A DNA stretch of 19,101 bases from an uncultured Bacilli bacterium (GCA_944363695.1 CALVUW010000005.1:1-19101); one strand, 5' to 3'. Positions 1-7,131 are shown, numbered from the stretch's first letter. A program made the numbers and translations. The notes: generated by a model from the letters alone, not told the origin.

Positions 1-552
1 CGGATAGTAAGCCATGAAACAAGTGGCTTAACCAAAATAACGAGTGCTGAGCCCCTAAAAAGTGGTGGAACATTTGAAACAAGTGCTTTTGGAAGTAATA
101 CAACTTTTTCAAGTAGTAATACGATAGGAACCTTCTTAAACGGAGACTATCTAACGAGTTATGTAGGAAGTAGTTATAGTAATATGATAGAAGAAAGTAC
201 AACTTGGTATTTGGGAACAGTAGGAACTGGAATAAGTTATCGGTTAGCTAAATATAGTAGTGCCACAGGAAATGATCTTACAGCTAGTACGACCACCGCT
301 CAGGTAGGACTGTTGAGGTTAGGAGAATTAATGGCTGGCCAATTTGATCGAAGGGATAATAATACAACTTATTGGACCTTAACACCATATAATACGTCTA
401 ACGTTCGTAGCGTCGACTACCGCGGCCGCGCGAGCTACTATAGTCCTTCGGATACGTACGGGGTTCGCCCATCCATGAATCTAAAATCTAGCGTGATGAT
501 AACTGGAGGAAGTGGTACAAAATCTGATCCGTTCACCATTGCTCTTCAATAA
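1..552 (+). CDS. Secreted pilin-like/variable-tip protein, C-terminal part (5' end outside window)
   Basis: The frame is open from base 1 to the TAA at 550-552, giving 183 visible residues; the first ATG at 184 is internal, because the coding pattern continues upstream without change. The fragment is rich in Ser, Thr, Gly, Asn and Tyr, as in extracellular domains, and has no membrane segment. It ends with YWTLTPY (about residues 121-127), then a variable-looking stretch (about 131-153), then GVRPSMNLKS and a TGGSGTKSDPF tail. From memory, this architecture is that of C-terminal domains on type II secretion/pilin-like proteins of gut Firmicutes, where the block between the WTL.P and GVRP motifs differs between copies. 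The missing N-terminus is therefore expected to be a prepilin leader or signal peptide, which is inference. A terminator follows directly. Confidence is high that it is a real gene end, moderate for the family. Confidence 0.8.
   Translation, partial: RIVSHETSGLTKITSAEPLKSGGTFETSAFGSNTTFSSSNTIGTFLNGDYLTSYVGSSYSNMIEESTTWYLGTVGTGISYRLAKYSSATGNDLTASTTTAQVGLLRLGELMAGQFDRRDNNTTYWTLTPYNTSNVRSVDYRGRASYYSPSDTYGVRPSMNLKSSVMITGGSGTKSDPFTIALQ
391..480 (+). other. Candidate DGR variable region inside the 3' end of the 1-552 gene
   Basis: Bases 401-474 are 46/74 G+C (62%) within an otherwise AT-rich gene. The 20 codons from 400 to 459 end in C (11), T (6) or G (3) and never in A, although A-ending codons are common in the surrounding genes. 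Seventeen of the 20 are NNC or NNT, the pattern expected when AAC/AAT codons of a template repeat are adenine-mutagenised. The block sits close to the C-terminus, followed by a GC-rich ggggttcgccc (460-470) that could be the initiation-of-mutagenic-homing end, with a hairpin about 80 bases further on. No template repeat or reverse transcriptase is visible in the window, so the call rests on composition, position and family resemblance. Confidence 0.6.
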
Positions 553-556
553 CATC

Positions 557-585
557 AAAAGCTCACGATTGGTGGGCTTTTTCCG
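557..585 (+). terminator. Rho-independent terminator after the variable-tip gene
   Basis: The arms at 557-566 (AAAAGCTCAC) and 572-581 (GTGGGCTTTT) pair over 10 bp with one T-G wobble around a 5-base loop, and end in a short T run. It begins four bases after the stop codon. If the upstream gene is a DGR target, the same hairpin could also be the cruciform often found just 3' of variable regions. Confidence 0.75.
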
Positions 586-614
586 TTGACTTTCTCTTTT
601 CTTTTTTCTATACT
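586..614 (+). promoter_or_regulatory. Sigma-A-type promoter for hemW
   Basis: TTGACT at 586-591 and TATACT at 609-614 are separated by exactly 17 bases. The predicted transcript would begin near 621, leaving about 17 bases before the ATG at 638. This favours that ATG over the GTG at 629, which would be only about 8 bases from the 5' end. Confidence 0.8.
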
Positions 615-637
615 AAACACGAAGTGAAGTGATAAAG

Positions 638-1750
638 ATGATTCATTCTGTTTATATTCATATTCCATTTTGTAAGCACATTTGCAGCTATTGTGATTTT
701 TGTAAGGTTTTATATGATTCTTCATTGGCGGATGCTTATTTAGATCAATTGGTTTTAGAAGTAAAAGAAAAATATCAGCATGAAGAAATTCGAACTATCT
801 ATATTGGTGGTGGTACGCCTAGTAGTTTAACGCTTGCTCAATTACAACGATTGTTTACCATTATTGATTCTTTTCAGTTAGCTGCCGATTGTGAGATCAC
901 AATAGAAGCTAATTTTGATAGTTTAACAGAAGAAAAAATCGCTTACTTAAGTCAAAAGGTTAATCGTATTAGCTTAGGAGTAGAGACGATCTCATCAAAG
1001 CTACAGTCAGTTATTGATCGGGTGGAATTACAAACAGACATTAGAAAAAAAATCTCTTTATTGCGGCAATATCAAATAAATAATATTAATTTAGATATCA
1101 TGTATGCCTTACCGGGTGAGACATTAGCAGATGTAGAAGCTGATGTGGATTTTTTATTGTCCTTAGATGTTCCTCATATATCGGCTTATTCCTTAATTTT
1201 AGAAGATCATACATTATTATCGTTACAAAAGCCAAAGTTAATCAGTGAAGAACTTGATGAAAAAATGTATCGATTAATTGAAACTAAATTAGAAAAAGCT
1301 GGGTATCATCATTATGAAGTATCTAATTATGCTAAGCCGGGTTCTTATGCTTGCCATAATTTAGTCTATTGGACCAATCAATATTATTATGGTTTTGGAG
1401 TAGGTGCTGCTTCGTATTTACCAGGTAAAAGAATAACCAATAGTCGCAGTTTAACTAAGTACTTACAAGGTATAAAAGATTATGAGCAAGAAATAATTAC
1501 AAATCAAGATGCAATAGAATACGAGATAATCGTCGGTTTAAGGTTAGCAAGCGGAATTGATAAGCAAGCCTTTATGAAGCGCTATCAAATACCACTTTCT
1601 GCTTGTTATGCCTACCAGTCACTGGTTGAAAAAGGTTTGTTGGAAGAGACAAAGAATCATGTATTGGTAACTAAGTCATATCAATATGTATTAAATGAAG
1701 TTATTTTGCAGTTTTTAGATACTAAGATTGCAAACAAATGTTTAGAATGA
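638..1750 (+). CDS. hemW: HemW-like radical SAM protein (heme chaperone, coproporphyrinogen oxidase-like)
   Basis: A 370-residue protein that starts with the HemW signature YIHIPFCKHICSYCDF; Cys12, Cys16 and Cys19 form the CX3CX2C set that binds the radical SAM [4Fe-4S] cluster, and Cys22 follows. GGGTPS at about 57-62 is the SAM-binding glycine motif. Length fits HemW (about 370-380) rather than the longer HemN, and HemW proteins are regarded as heme-binding chaperones rather than oxidases. No heme-biosynthesis gene is nearby. The ATG at 638 is preferred to the in-frame GTG at 629, because the GTG belongs to the AAGTGAT ribosome-binding site and the homologous N-terminus begins close to VYIHIPFC. 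It is the first gene after a strong promoter, and its 3' end contains the promoter of the next gene. Confidence 0.9.
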   Translation: MIHSVYIHIPFCKHICSYCDFCKVLYDSSLADAYLDQLVLEVKEKYQHEEIRTIYIGGGTPSSLTLAQLQRLFTIIDSFQLAADCEITIEANFDSLTEEKIAYLSQKVNRISLGVETISSKLQSVIDRVELQTDIRKKISLLRQYQINNINLDIMYALPGETLADVEADVDFLLSLDVPHISAYSLILEDHTLLSLQKPKLISEELDEKMYRLIETKLEKAGYHHYEVSNYAKPGSYACHNLVYWTNQYYYGFGVGAASYLPGKRITNSRSLTKYLQGIKDYEQEIITNQDAIEYEIIVGLRLASGIDKQAFMKRYQIPLSACYAYQSLVEKGLLEETKNHVLVTKSYQYVLNEVILQFLDTKIANKCLE

Positions 1751-1756
1751 TATAAT
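1728..1756 (+). promoter_or_regulatory. Sigma-A-type promoter for the HD-protein/tmk operon
   Basis: TTGCAA at 1728-1733 and consensus TATAAT at 1751-1756 are 17 bases apart. The -35 lies inside the end of hemW and the -10 begins immediately after its TGA. Transcription would begin near 1763, 16 bases before the next start codon. Confidence 0.8.
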
Positions 1757-1778
1757 GAATTAGAAAGTGTAGGATGTT

Positions 1779-2360
1779 ATGGTAAAACAAGAAATATTTA
1801 AAGAAGAAATTAATTATATAAAGAGTGCTACCATTCGTAATAGCGCTAAGGCGCTAGTAGATGCAATTCCGGATTATTTCTTTGAAGAAGCAGCTTCATC
1901 TACCGGAAAATATCACCCAGCATATTCCCTTGGTAAAGGTGGCTTGTTGCGTCATACCAAAGCGGCAGTTAGAATTGCGAAAGAATTATTAGATGATCCG
2001 GTTATTGGTAATAAGTATACAACTCGCGAAAAGGATTTGATGATAGTGGCACTTATCATGCACGATTCTTTTAAACGTGGGGTTATACCTGAGAAATATA
2101 CGAGAGCCGATCATCCGTTAATCGCTGCTAACTTTATTTATGAACATAAAGATGAATTTTCCTTATCAGAAGAAGATGCGCTCTTCTTACAAAAAGCAAT
2201 TGCGTCTCATATGGGACCTTGGAATACAGATTACCAAGGAGTAGAAATTTTACCTGTTCCTAAAACAAAATGGGAAAATTTTGTCCATATGTGTGATTAT
2301 CTAGCGAGTCGAAAATGTTTATTAGTACCATTTGATGAGCAAAATCATATTACGGTATAG
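1779..2360 (+). CDS. HD-domain phosphohydrolase
   Basis: A 193-residue soluble protein with metal-binding residues in HD-superfamily order: His59 in GLLRHT, His95-Asp96 in MHDS, His112 in ADHPL and His144 in ASHMGPW. This suggests hydrolysis of a phosphate ester, possibly a nucleotide, but the substrate cannot be read from the sequence. A TAGGATG ribosome-binding site precedes the ATG. It starts a close series with dTMP kinase 11 bases downstream, which makes a nucleotide substrate plausible (inference). It is not the same family as the larger dGTPase-like HD protein at 16164. Certain as an HD protein, open as to function. Confidence 0.8.
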   Translation: MVKQEIFKEEINYIKSATIRNSAKALVDAIPDYFFEEAASSTGKYHPAYSLGKGGLLRHTKAAVRIAKELLDDPVIGNKYTTREKDLMIVALIMHDSFKRGVIPEKYTRADHPLIAANFIYEHKDEFSLSEEDALFLQKAIASHMGPWNTDYQGVEILPVPKTKWENFVHMCDYLASRKCLLVPFDEQNHITV

Positions 2361-2371
2361 GGGTGATTACC

Positions 2372-3034
2372 ATGATTGTCGTTATCGAAGGCTGTGATGG
2401 CTGCGGCAAGGAAACACAAAGTCAATTATTAGTCAAAGCTTTGCAGGCACAAAATATTCCAGCGATTGAATTTTCTTTTCCGATGTATCAAAGTCCAACT
2501 GGTAAAATATTTAAAGAATGTGTCCTAGGCAAAAATAATAAAAGTTGGTTTAAAGAAGGCTATGATCAGCTAGATCCTGAGATTGTTTGTCTTTATACAG
2601 CGGCTGATCGAAAATATCATAGTAAGTTAATTGCTGATTACCTAAAAAAAGGCTATGTAGTTGTCTTAAATCGTTATACTAGCTCTAATATGGCTCATCA
2701 AGGCAGTAAGTATCAGGATGCCGATGATCGTTTTTATATGTATCAGTGGATTGATAAATTAGAATATTGGTTATTAAAATTGCCAAAGCCAGATTGTACA
2801 ATTCTATTAAATTTGCCCTATCGATATACCGATCATCTAAAAGAAAAACAAGTCTCTTTTCATTTGGACGCTTCTTTAGAAAAAGATCAAGTCTTAGAGG
2901 CTTATTTAGAATTAGCGGCTTTATATAACTGGCAAGTAATTGATTGTGTGGAAGCTAATCAGGTTAAAAGTATTGATCAAATTCACGAAGAAATTATGAA
3001 GATTGTTTTAGAAAAAATAAAGGAAACAGCATAA
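2372..3034 (+). CDS. tmk: Thymidylate kinase (dTMP kinase)
   Basis: A 220-residue P-loop kinase predicted to phosphorylate dTMP to dTDP in the cytosol. The Walker A loop is GCDGCGKET at about residues 7-15, after the VVIEG strand. The family's DR(Y)xxS.xAxQ segment appears as NRYTSSNMAHQG at about 100-111, with Asn replacing the usual Asp before Arg. The C-terminal part is helical and ends in a WQVID strand. The ATG at 2372 is chosen over the GTG at 2363 because the GTG lies within the GGGGTGAT ribosome-binding site, 5 bases from the ATG. The gene follows the HD protein by 11 bases and is probably cotranscribed with it. The Asn substitution and divergent lid leave room for another nucleoside-monophosphate specificity. 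Confidence 0.85.
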   Translation: MIVVIEGCDGCGKETQSQLLVKALQAQNIPAIEFSFPMYQSPTGKIFKECVLGKNNKSWFKEGYDQLDPEIVCLYTAADRKYHSKLIADYLKKGYVVVLNRYTSSNMAHQGSKYQDADDRFYMYQWIDKLEYWLLKLPKPDCTILLNLPYRYTDHLKEKQVSFHLDASLEKDQVLEAYLELAALYNWQVIDCVEANQVKSIDQIHEEIMKIVLEKIKETA

Positions 3035-3073
3035 TAATGAAAAAGTAGGAAATACTATCACTAGGTGATACGT

Positions 3074-3718
3074 ATGGATTATCTAATTGTGGTGCTAAAG
3101 ACTTTATTTTTTTATTGGATTATTGTTATTGTTTATCGCTTTATGGGAAAAAGAGAAATTGGAGAATTAAGTATTGTTGATTTAATTGTATCTGTATTGA
3201 TGGCCGAACTTGCTGCTATTAGTATTGAAAATTACAAAGGTAATATTCTCTTAAGTCTTCTTCCAATTGCTGTGCTAGTAATATTACAAATATTAGTATC
3301 TAAATTATCTTTAAAATATGGTAAATTACGCACATTTATTGAAGGGGAACCATCGGTTATTATTAATCGTGGGAAAGTGAATTTTAAAGAAATGATTAAA
3401 CAACGTTATAATTTAGATGATTTGCTAACCCAATTGCGAGCTAGGCAAGTCAAGAGTATTGAAGAGGTCGATTATGCTATTTTAGAAACAAGTGGTAAAT
3501 TATCGGTTTTTCCCAAACAAAAAGGAAGTGGAGCCTATCCCATGGCTGTTATTTTAGATGGTGAAATTCAAGAAGAAACACTGCAACAGATTAAACGTTC
3601 AAAAAACTGGTTATTAGAGATGTTAGCTTTAGAAAATGTAGAACTAGAAGAAGTTTTTTATGCCTTTTATCGGCAACATCAATTATTTATTATTAAGAAT
3701 AGCGATTGTATCAGTTAA
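3074..3718 (+). CDS. DUF421 (YetF-like) membrane protein
   Basis: A 214-residue protein with two or three N-terminal hydrophobic segments (about residues 3-22, 36-52 and 60-78), followed by a cytoplasmic domain. The DUF421 hallmark MGKREIGELS lies at about 24-33 and VDLIVSVLMAELAA follows. The C-terminal half has the family pattern of NLDDLLTQLR, then VDYAILETSGKLSVFPK. The biochemical role of the family is not settled; YetF paralogs of Bacillus are linked to spore germination and envelope functions. The ATG at 3074 has AGGTGA five bases upstream, and the in-frame GTG at 3065 is part of that site. No promoter was seen in the 39-base gap, so read-through from 1751 is likely. Confidence 0.88.
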   Translation: MDYLIVVLKTLFFYWIIVIVYRFMGKREIGELSIVDLIVSVLMAELAAISIENYKGNILLSLLPIAVLVILQILVSKLSLKYGKLRTFIEGEPSVIINRGKVNFKEMIKQRYNLDDLLTQLRARQVKSIEEVDYAILETSGKLSVFPKQKGSGAYPMAVILDGEIQEETLQQIKRSKNWLLEMLALENVELEEVFYAFYRQHQLFIIKNSDCIS

Positions 3719-3770
3719 ACGACAAAAAGTGATATCCGTAGTGTATAGAATAAGTATTAGGTGAGTCAGT

Positions 3771-4955
3771 TTGAAAAAACAAATACAAATACTTATTTTT
3801 TTTGTCATTCTCTTGAGTGTTGTTTACCTATTATTACCTGCAAAAGTGGAGGAGCAAGGAATGGAAAATGAAGAAAAAAGAGCTATATTTATTTCTTATA
3901 TCGAGCTGGGAAAATATATAAGAGGGCAAGAAGAAGCGACGATGAAAAATACGATCGATGATATGATTGATACCATTAAAGATTTTGATTTTAATATGAT
4001 ACTCTTACAAGTGAGAAGCTTTTCAGATGCTATTTATCCCTCTACTATTTTTCCTTCCAGTAAAACGGTCGTTGAAACAGAAGGGGATCCGCTTCCTTTT
4101 GATATATTAGATTATTTTATTGAACAAGCACATGCTGCTAATTTAGAATTACATGCTTGGGTTAATCCATATCGTATTCGTAGTAGTGCTGATATGACAA
4201 ATATTAGTACCGATAATCCGGCTTATGCGTGGTTACATACAAATAAAGTAAAAGAAGTAGAAGGTAAAGGTTTATTTTATAATCCGGCTGAAAAAGAAGT
4301 AGAAACTTTAATTTTACAGGGCATTCAAGAAATATTAGATAATTATGCGGTAGATGGCATTCATTTTGATGATTATTTTTATCCTGATGATACCATTGAT
4401 GCGCTTAATTATGAGCAGGCCTTGCAAACGGATCCTAACTTATCATTACAAGATTATCGTTTGGGTATTACGTCTCAATTAGTTAAAAAGGTCTATCAAC
4501 TGGTTAAAAAGAAAGATCGTAATTTATTATTTGGTATTAGTCCTGAGGGAAATATAACCAATAATTATGAGACAAATTATATTGATACTAAACTATTTGG
4601 CAGTCAAAAAGGGTATGTTGATTATTTAATGCCCCAAATTTACTATGGGTTTCTAAATGGTGTGCGGCCCTATTATAATACTGTTCAAGAATGGAACCAA
4701 TTAATTACGGAAAAAAGTGTTATGTTAATACCTGCTTTAGCTTTCTATAAAAGTGGAACGGTCGATAACTATGCTAAGGAAGGGGCTAATGAATGGATTG
4801 AATATAACAATATTATTATGCGTGAAATACTAGTTGCTAGGCCATTATCAATGTATGCTGGTTTTGCGATTTACCGGTATGATTCGGTATTTGGTAGAGA
4901 TATTAGCCAAGCTGCTTTTTTAGAAAAGGAAAATTTAAAAAGTATTTTATATTAA
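3771..4955 (+). CDS. Membrane-anchored GHL10 (YngK-like) putative glycoside hydrolase
   Basis: A 394-residue protein with a TTG start that has AGGTGA six bases upstream. The N-terminus (KKQ, then a hydrophobic stretch at about 7-23) is a signal anchor without a lipobox Cys, placing the rest outside the membrane. The barrel carries GHL10/DUF187 motifs: LLQVRSFSDA at about 78-87, HAWVNPYR at 128-135, DGIHFDDYFYP at 195-205, FGISPEGN at 254-261 and VDYLMPQIYYG at 283-293. The Asp pair and the Glu in these motifs are candidate catalytic acids. Members are predicted to cleave polysaccharides at the cell surface; the substrate is unknown. The gene sits between DUF421 and two pilin-like genes. The family call is strong, the activity inferred. 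Confidence 0.88.
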   Translation: MKKQIQILIFFVILLSVVYLLLPAKVEEQGMENEEKRAIFISYIELGKYIRGQEEATMKNTIDDMIDTIKDFDFNMILLQVRSFSDAIYPSTIFPSSKTVVETEGDPLPFDILDYFIEQAHAANLELHAWVNPYRIRSSADMTNISTDNPAYAWLHTNKVKEVEGKGLFYNPAEKEVETLILQGIQEILDNYAVDGIHFDDYFYPDDTIDALNYEQALQTDPNLSLQDYRLGITSQLVKKVYQLVKKKDRNLLFGISPEGNITNNYETNYIDTKLFGSQKGYVDYLMPQIYYGFLNGVRPYYNTVQEWNQLITEKSVMLIPALAFYKSGTVDNYAKEGANEWIEYNNIIMREILVARPLSMYAGFAIYRYDSVFGRDISQAAFLEKENLKSILY

Positions 4956-4965
4956 TTGTAAATCA

Positions 4966-4974
4966 TGATATACT
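4966..4974 (+). promoter_or_regulatory. Extended -10 promoter for the first pilin-like gene
   Basis: TGATATACT at 4966-4974 matches the extended -10 form TGnTATAAT in all but one base. The -35 position (4946-4951, TTTATA) is poor, as tolerated with extended -10 elements. Transcription would start near 4981, where AGGGTGA begins, so the leader would be very short and the promoter assignment is tentative. Confidence 0.5.
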
Positions 4975-4992
4975 GATAGTAGGGTGAGCATA

Positions 4993-5511
4993 ATGAACAA
5001 TAGAAAAGGCTTTACTTTAATAGAACTGCTAGCAACAATTGCTATTTTAGCATTAATTATGATGTTAGCAGTGCCAAATGTGATGAATACGATTGATAAA
5101 AATAAGCGTAATACTTATGTGGAAGATGCTAAGAAAATGATTACGTTAGCAGAATATCAGATACGAAGTGATACATCTATTGAACTTCCAACATCTGGCC
5201 ATTGTATTGTCATTAAACTACGCTTTTTAGATTTGACAGAATTTAGTGAAGGACCAGAAGGTGGTACTTATGATCTTGATTTATCTTATGTGGTGATTAG
5301 TAATCAAGATAATACTTATCATTATGCGGTAGCTTTACAAGAAAACTATGGTGATAATCAAAAACGTGGTTTACCATTAACAAGCCGATCTGATCTTAAT
5401 AAAGAAGGAGCTTCTCAACAAGTTGAAGAAGATGAGTTAACAATTGATGTTCCAGTAAAAGGACAGTTGCTAGACGGATATTATGTAGATAATGTGGTGG
5501 GAGAAGCTTAA
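4993..5511 (+). CDS. Type IV pilin-like / type II secretion pseudopilin-like protein
   Basis: A 172-residue protein with a class III leader: MNNRKG, then FTLIELL, with the expected prepilin-peptidase cut after Gly6 and Glu at mature position 5. The hydrophobic helix covers about residues 7-30, followed by an amphipathic continuation (NTYVEDAKKMITLAEY) and a small globular domain. There is one Cys, at 71. The ATG at 4993 has AGGGTGA five bases upstream; the GTG at 4984 is part of that site. No assembly ATPase, inner-membrane platform or prepilin peptidase is in the window, so it cannot be told whether it serves a pilus, a competence pseudopilus or a secretion system. The next gene is a second member with its own promoter. 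Confidence 0.85.
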   Translation: MNNRKGFTLIELLATIAILALIMMLAVPNVMNTIDKNKRNTYVEDAKKMITLAEYQIRSDTSIELPTSGHCIVIKLRFLDLTEFSEGPEGGTYDLDLSYVVISNQDNTYHYAVALQENYGDNQKRGLPLTSRSDLNKEGASQQVEEDELTIDVPVKGQLLDGYYVDNVVGEA

Positions 5512-5538
5512 AAAAATGTCAAATTCGCCAAATAGAAA

Positions 5539-5567
5539 TTGACTTTCTTATAGGATATTGGTATGCT
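5539..5567 (+). promoter_or_regulatory. Sigma-A-type promoter for the second pilin-like gene
   Basis: TTGACT at 5539-5544 and TATGCT at 5562-5567 are 17 bases apart, in the 85-base gap between the pilin-like genes. The transcript would begin near 5574, about 23 bases before the ATG. Confidence 0.7.
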
Positions 5568-5596
5568 AATAATAGTGAAGATATGGAGGAGAAAAC

Positions 5597-6145
5597 ATGG
5601 AAGTTGATAAAAGATTAAATAAACGAGGCTTTACTTTAATAGAATTATTAGCTGTTATTGTTATTTTAGCTATTTTAATGACACTAGCTATTACAAGTAT
5701 GTCAGGTGTTATTAGTAAAGCAAAGAAGGATACATATGTCACAACAGCTCTACAATATAGTAATTCTATTCGCTTTAAGTTAGTAAATGGAGATTATACT
5801 TCACCAGCGGCAGGAAATTGTACGGTAGTACCTACCTCACTAGTAGAATTAGATAGTGGTAAAAATAAGAGCCCTTTTGATAAAAATTATAATGAAGCAT
5901 TAAGCTATATTGCTATTTATAATAGTGGAACAGCAGAGTTACCTAAATATAGTTATTATATTCAAATGGTTGATCAAGAAGGTAATGGCTTTGCTTTAGT
6001 AGAAGAAAATGTTTTATCAGCTGATAACGTTTTGGTAAAGGGGATTACAGAAACTAGTGGAGGGGCTAAAACAATGCCTACTGTTGGTGGTAATCTGGCG
6101 TTAACAGGTGATCTTAGTTGTCAAGTAGAAGCAGTAGAAAGTTAA
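5597..6145 (+). CDS. Type IV pilin-like / type II secretion pseudopilin-like protein, second copy
   Basis: A 182-residue prepilin-like protein with leader MEVDKRLNKRG, cut expected after Gly11, and Glu at mature position 5. The hydrophobic helix (about 12-34) leads into ISKAKKDTYVTTALQY, which matches the helix of the preceding pilin (KNKRNTYVEDAKK) in spacing and character, so the two genes look like diverged duplicates. Cys75 and Cys175, in a globular domain exposed outside the cell, could form a disulfide. GGAGGAG six bases before the ATG is one of the strongest ribosome-binding sites in the window, and with its own promoter suggests higher expression than its neighbour. A strong terminator follows eight bases after the stop. 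Confidence 0.87.
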   Translation: MEVDKRLNKRGFTLIELLAVIVILAILMTLAITSMSGVISKAKKDTYVTTALQYSNSIRFKLVNGDYTSPAAGNCTVVPTSLVELDSGKNKSPFDKNYNEALSYIAIYNSGTAELPKYSYYIQMVDQEGNGFALVEENVLSADNVLVKGITETSGGAKTMPTVGGNLALTGDLSCQVEAVES

Positions 6146-6152
6146 AATGAAT

Positions 6153-6184
6153 ATAACTTTAAGGGAGACCTTAAAGTTATTTTT
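6153..6184 (+). terminator. Strong rho-independent terminator after the pilin-like genes
   Basis: A perfect 12-bp inverted repeat, ATAACTTTAAGG (6153-6164) and CCTTAAAGTTAT (6169-6180), closes on a GAGA tetraloop and is followed by TTTT. It lies inside the apparent 5' extension of the nfo reading frame and so marks that extension as untranslated. Confidence 0.9.
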
Positions 6185-6200
6185 AGAAAGTAGGAAACAT

Positions 6201-7100
6201 ATGTTAATCATTGGAAGTCATGTTAGTTATAAAAAAGAAACTGGATTAGTAGGAAGTGTCAAAGAAGCTTTATCCTATGGAGCTAATACCTTTATGTTTT
6301 ATACAGGAGCACCGCAAAATACTGCTCGTTTTCCGATTAATGAAGATCAGGTGGCAGAAGCATTTGCTCTAATGGAAGAACATAATATGATCGCTAGCAA
6401 AGTTATCGTTCATGCCCCTTATATTATTAATTTGGCCAATGGAGATGAAGAAAAGTTTGATTTCTCTTGCCGCTTTTTACAACAAGAATTACAACGTGTT
6501 GCGGCTTGTCGGATGCATTATTTAGTTTTACATCCTGGGAGTCATGTTGGACAAGGGATAGATGCTGGTATCGATAATGTCATTCGTGGTTTAAACCATA
6601 TTTTAGAGCAAGATGATAGTGATGTTATGATTTTATTAGAAACGATGGCTGGAAAAGGAACAGAATTGGGACGAGATTTTCATGAAATCAAACGGATCAT
6701 AGAAGGTGTTAAGAAACAGGACCGAATCGGAGTTTGTTTAGATACTTGCCATATCCATGATGCTGGTTATTCACTGAATGAGTTTGATAAAGTGCTAGAT
6801 GACTTTGATCAACTGATTGGTCTAGATAAATTAAAATGTCTTCATATCAATGATAGTAAAAATTATCAGGGTGCTCATAAAGATCGACATGCCAATATCG
6901 GCTTTGGAGAGATTGGTTTTGATACGTTATTAAATATTATCTATCATAAGAAACTAGAAGAGATACCAAAAATATTAGAAACGCCATATGTTGATAGAAT
7001 GTACCCACCGTATCGTAAAGAAATAGCGATGATAAAAAGTAAACAATTTGATCCAGAATTGTTAGAAAAAATAAAAATTCATCCAAGTGATGAATCTTAA
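6201..7100 (+). CDS. nfo: Endonuclease IV (AP endonuclease, Nfo)
   Basis: A 299-residue TIM-barrel enzyme that cuts DNA 5' of abasic sites in base excision repair. All nine canonical trinuclear-zinc ligands are present: His71, His111, Glu147, Asp181, His184, His215, Asp228, His230 and Glu260, within VHAPY, HPGSH, LLETMAGKG, CLDTCHIHDAGY, LHINDSK, DRHANIGFGEIG and ILETPY. The start is set at the ATG 6201 with TAGGA just upstream, because family members begin with an IGSHVS strand. The in-frame ATG at 6147 would add 18 residues encoded by the preceding terminator. No separate promoter is obvious after the terminator, so expression may depend on read-through or an unseen promoter. A weaker terminator follows the gene. 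Confidence 0.95.
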   Translation: MLIIGSHVSYKKETGLVGSVKEALSYGANTFMFYTGAPQNTARFPINEDQVAEAFALMEEHNMIASKVIVHAPYIINLANGDEEKFDFSCRFLQQELQRVAACRMHYLVLHPGSHVGQGIDAGIDNVIRGLNHILEQDDSDVMILLETMAGKGTELGRDFHEIKRIIEGVKKQDRIGVCLDTCHIHDAGYSLNEFDKVLDDFDQLIGLDKLKCLHINDSKNYQGAHKDRHANIGFGEIGFDTLLNIIYHKKLEEIPKILETPYVDRMYPPYRKEIAMIKSKQFDPELLEKIKIHPSDES

Positions 7101-7105
7101 GAAGC

Positions 7106-7131
7106 CAGTATTTTATAAATACTGATTTTTT
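7106..7131 (+). terminator. Rho-independent terminator after nfo
   Basis: CAGTATTT (7106-7113) and AAATACTG (7117-7124) form an 8-bp stem with a 3-base loop, followed by ATTTTTT. The T tract is only on the plus-strand side, so it serves nfo. It overlaps the stop codon and last codons of the convergent small gene. Confidence 0.75.

Noticed and set aside
412..429. SalI (GTCGAC) and NotI (GCGGCCGC) sites close together, looking like a cloning polylinker
   Set aside because: The reading frame runs unbroken through the block, and the sequence on both sides matches the same protein family. Random GC-rich sequence in a variable region explains the sites without vector contamination, though a check of raw reads would settle it.
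184..552. A complete 122-residue gene starting at ATG 184
   Set aside because: The frame stays open to base 1 with the same secreted-protein composition, and no ribosome-binding site precedes 184, so this is the end of a longer gene.
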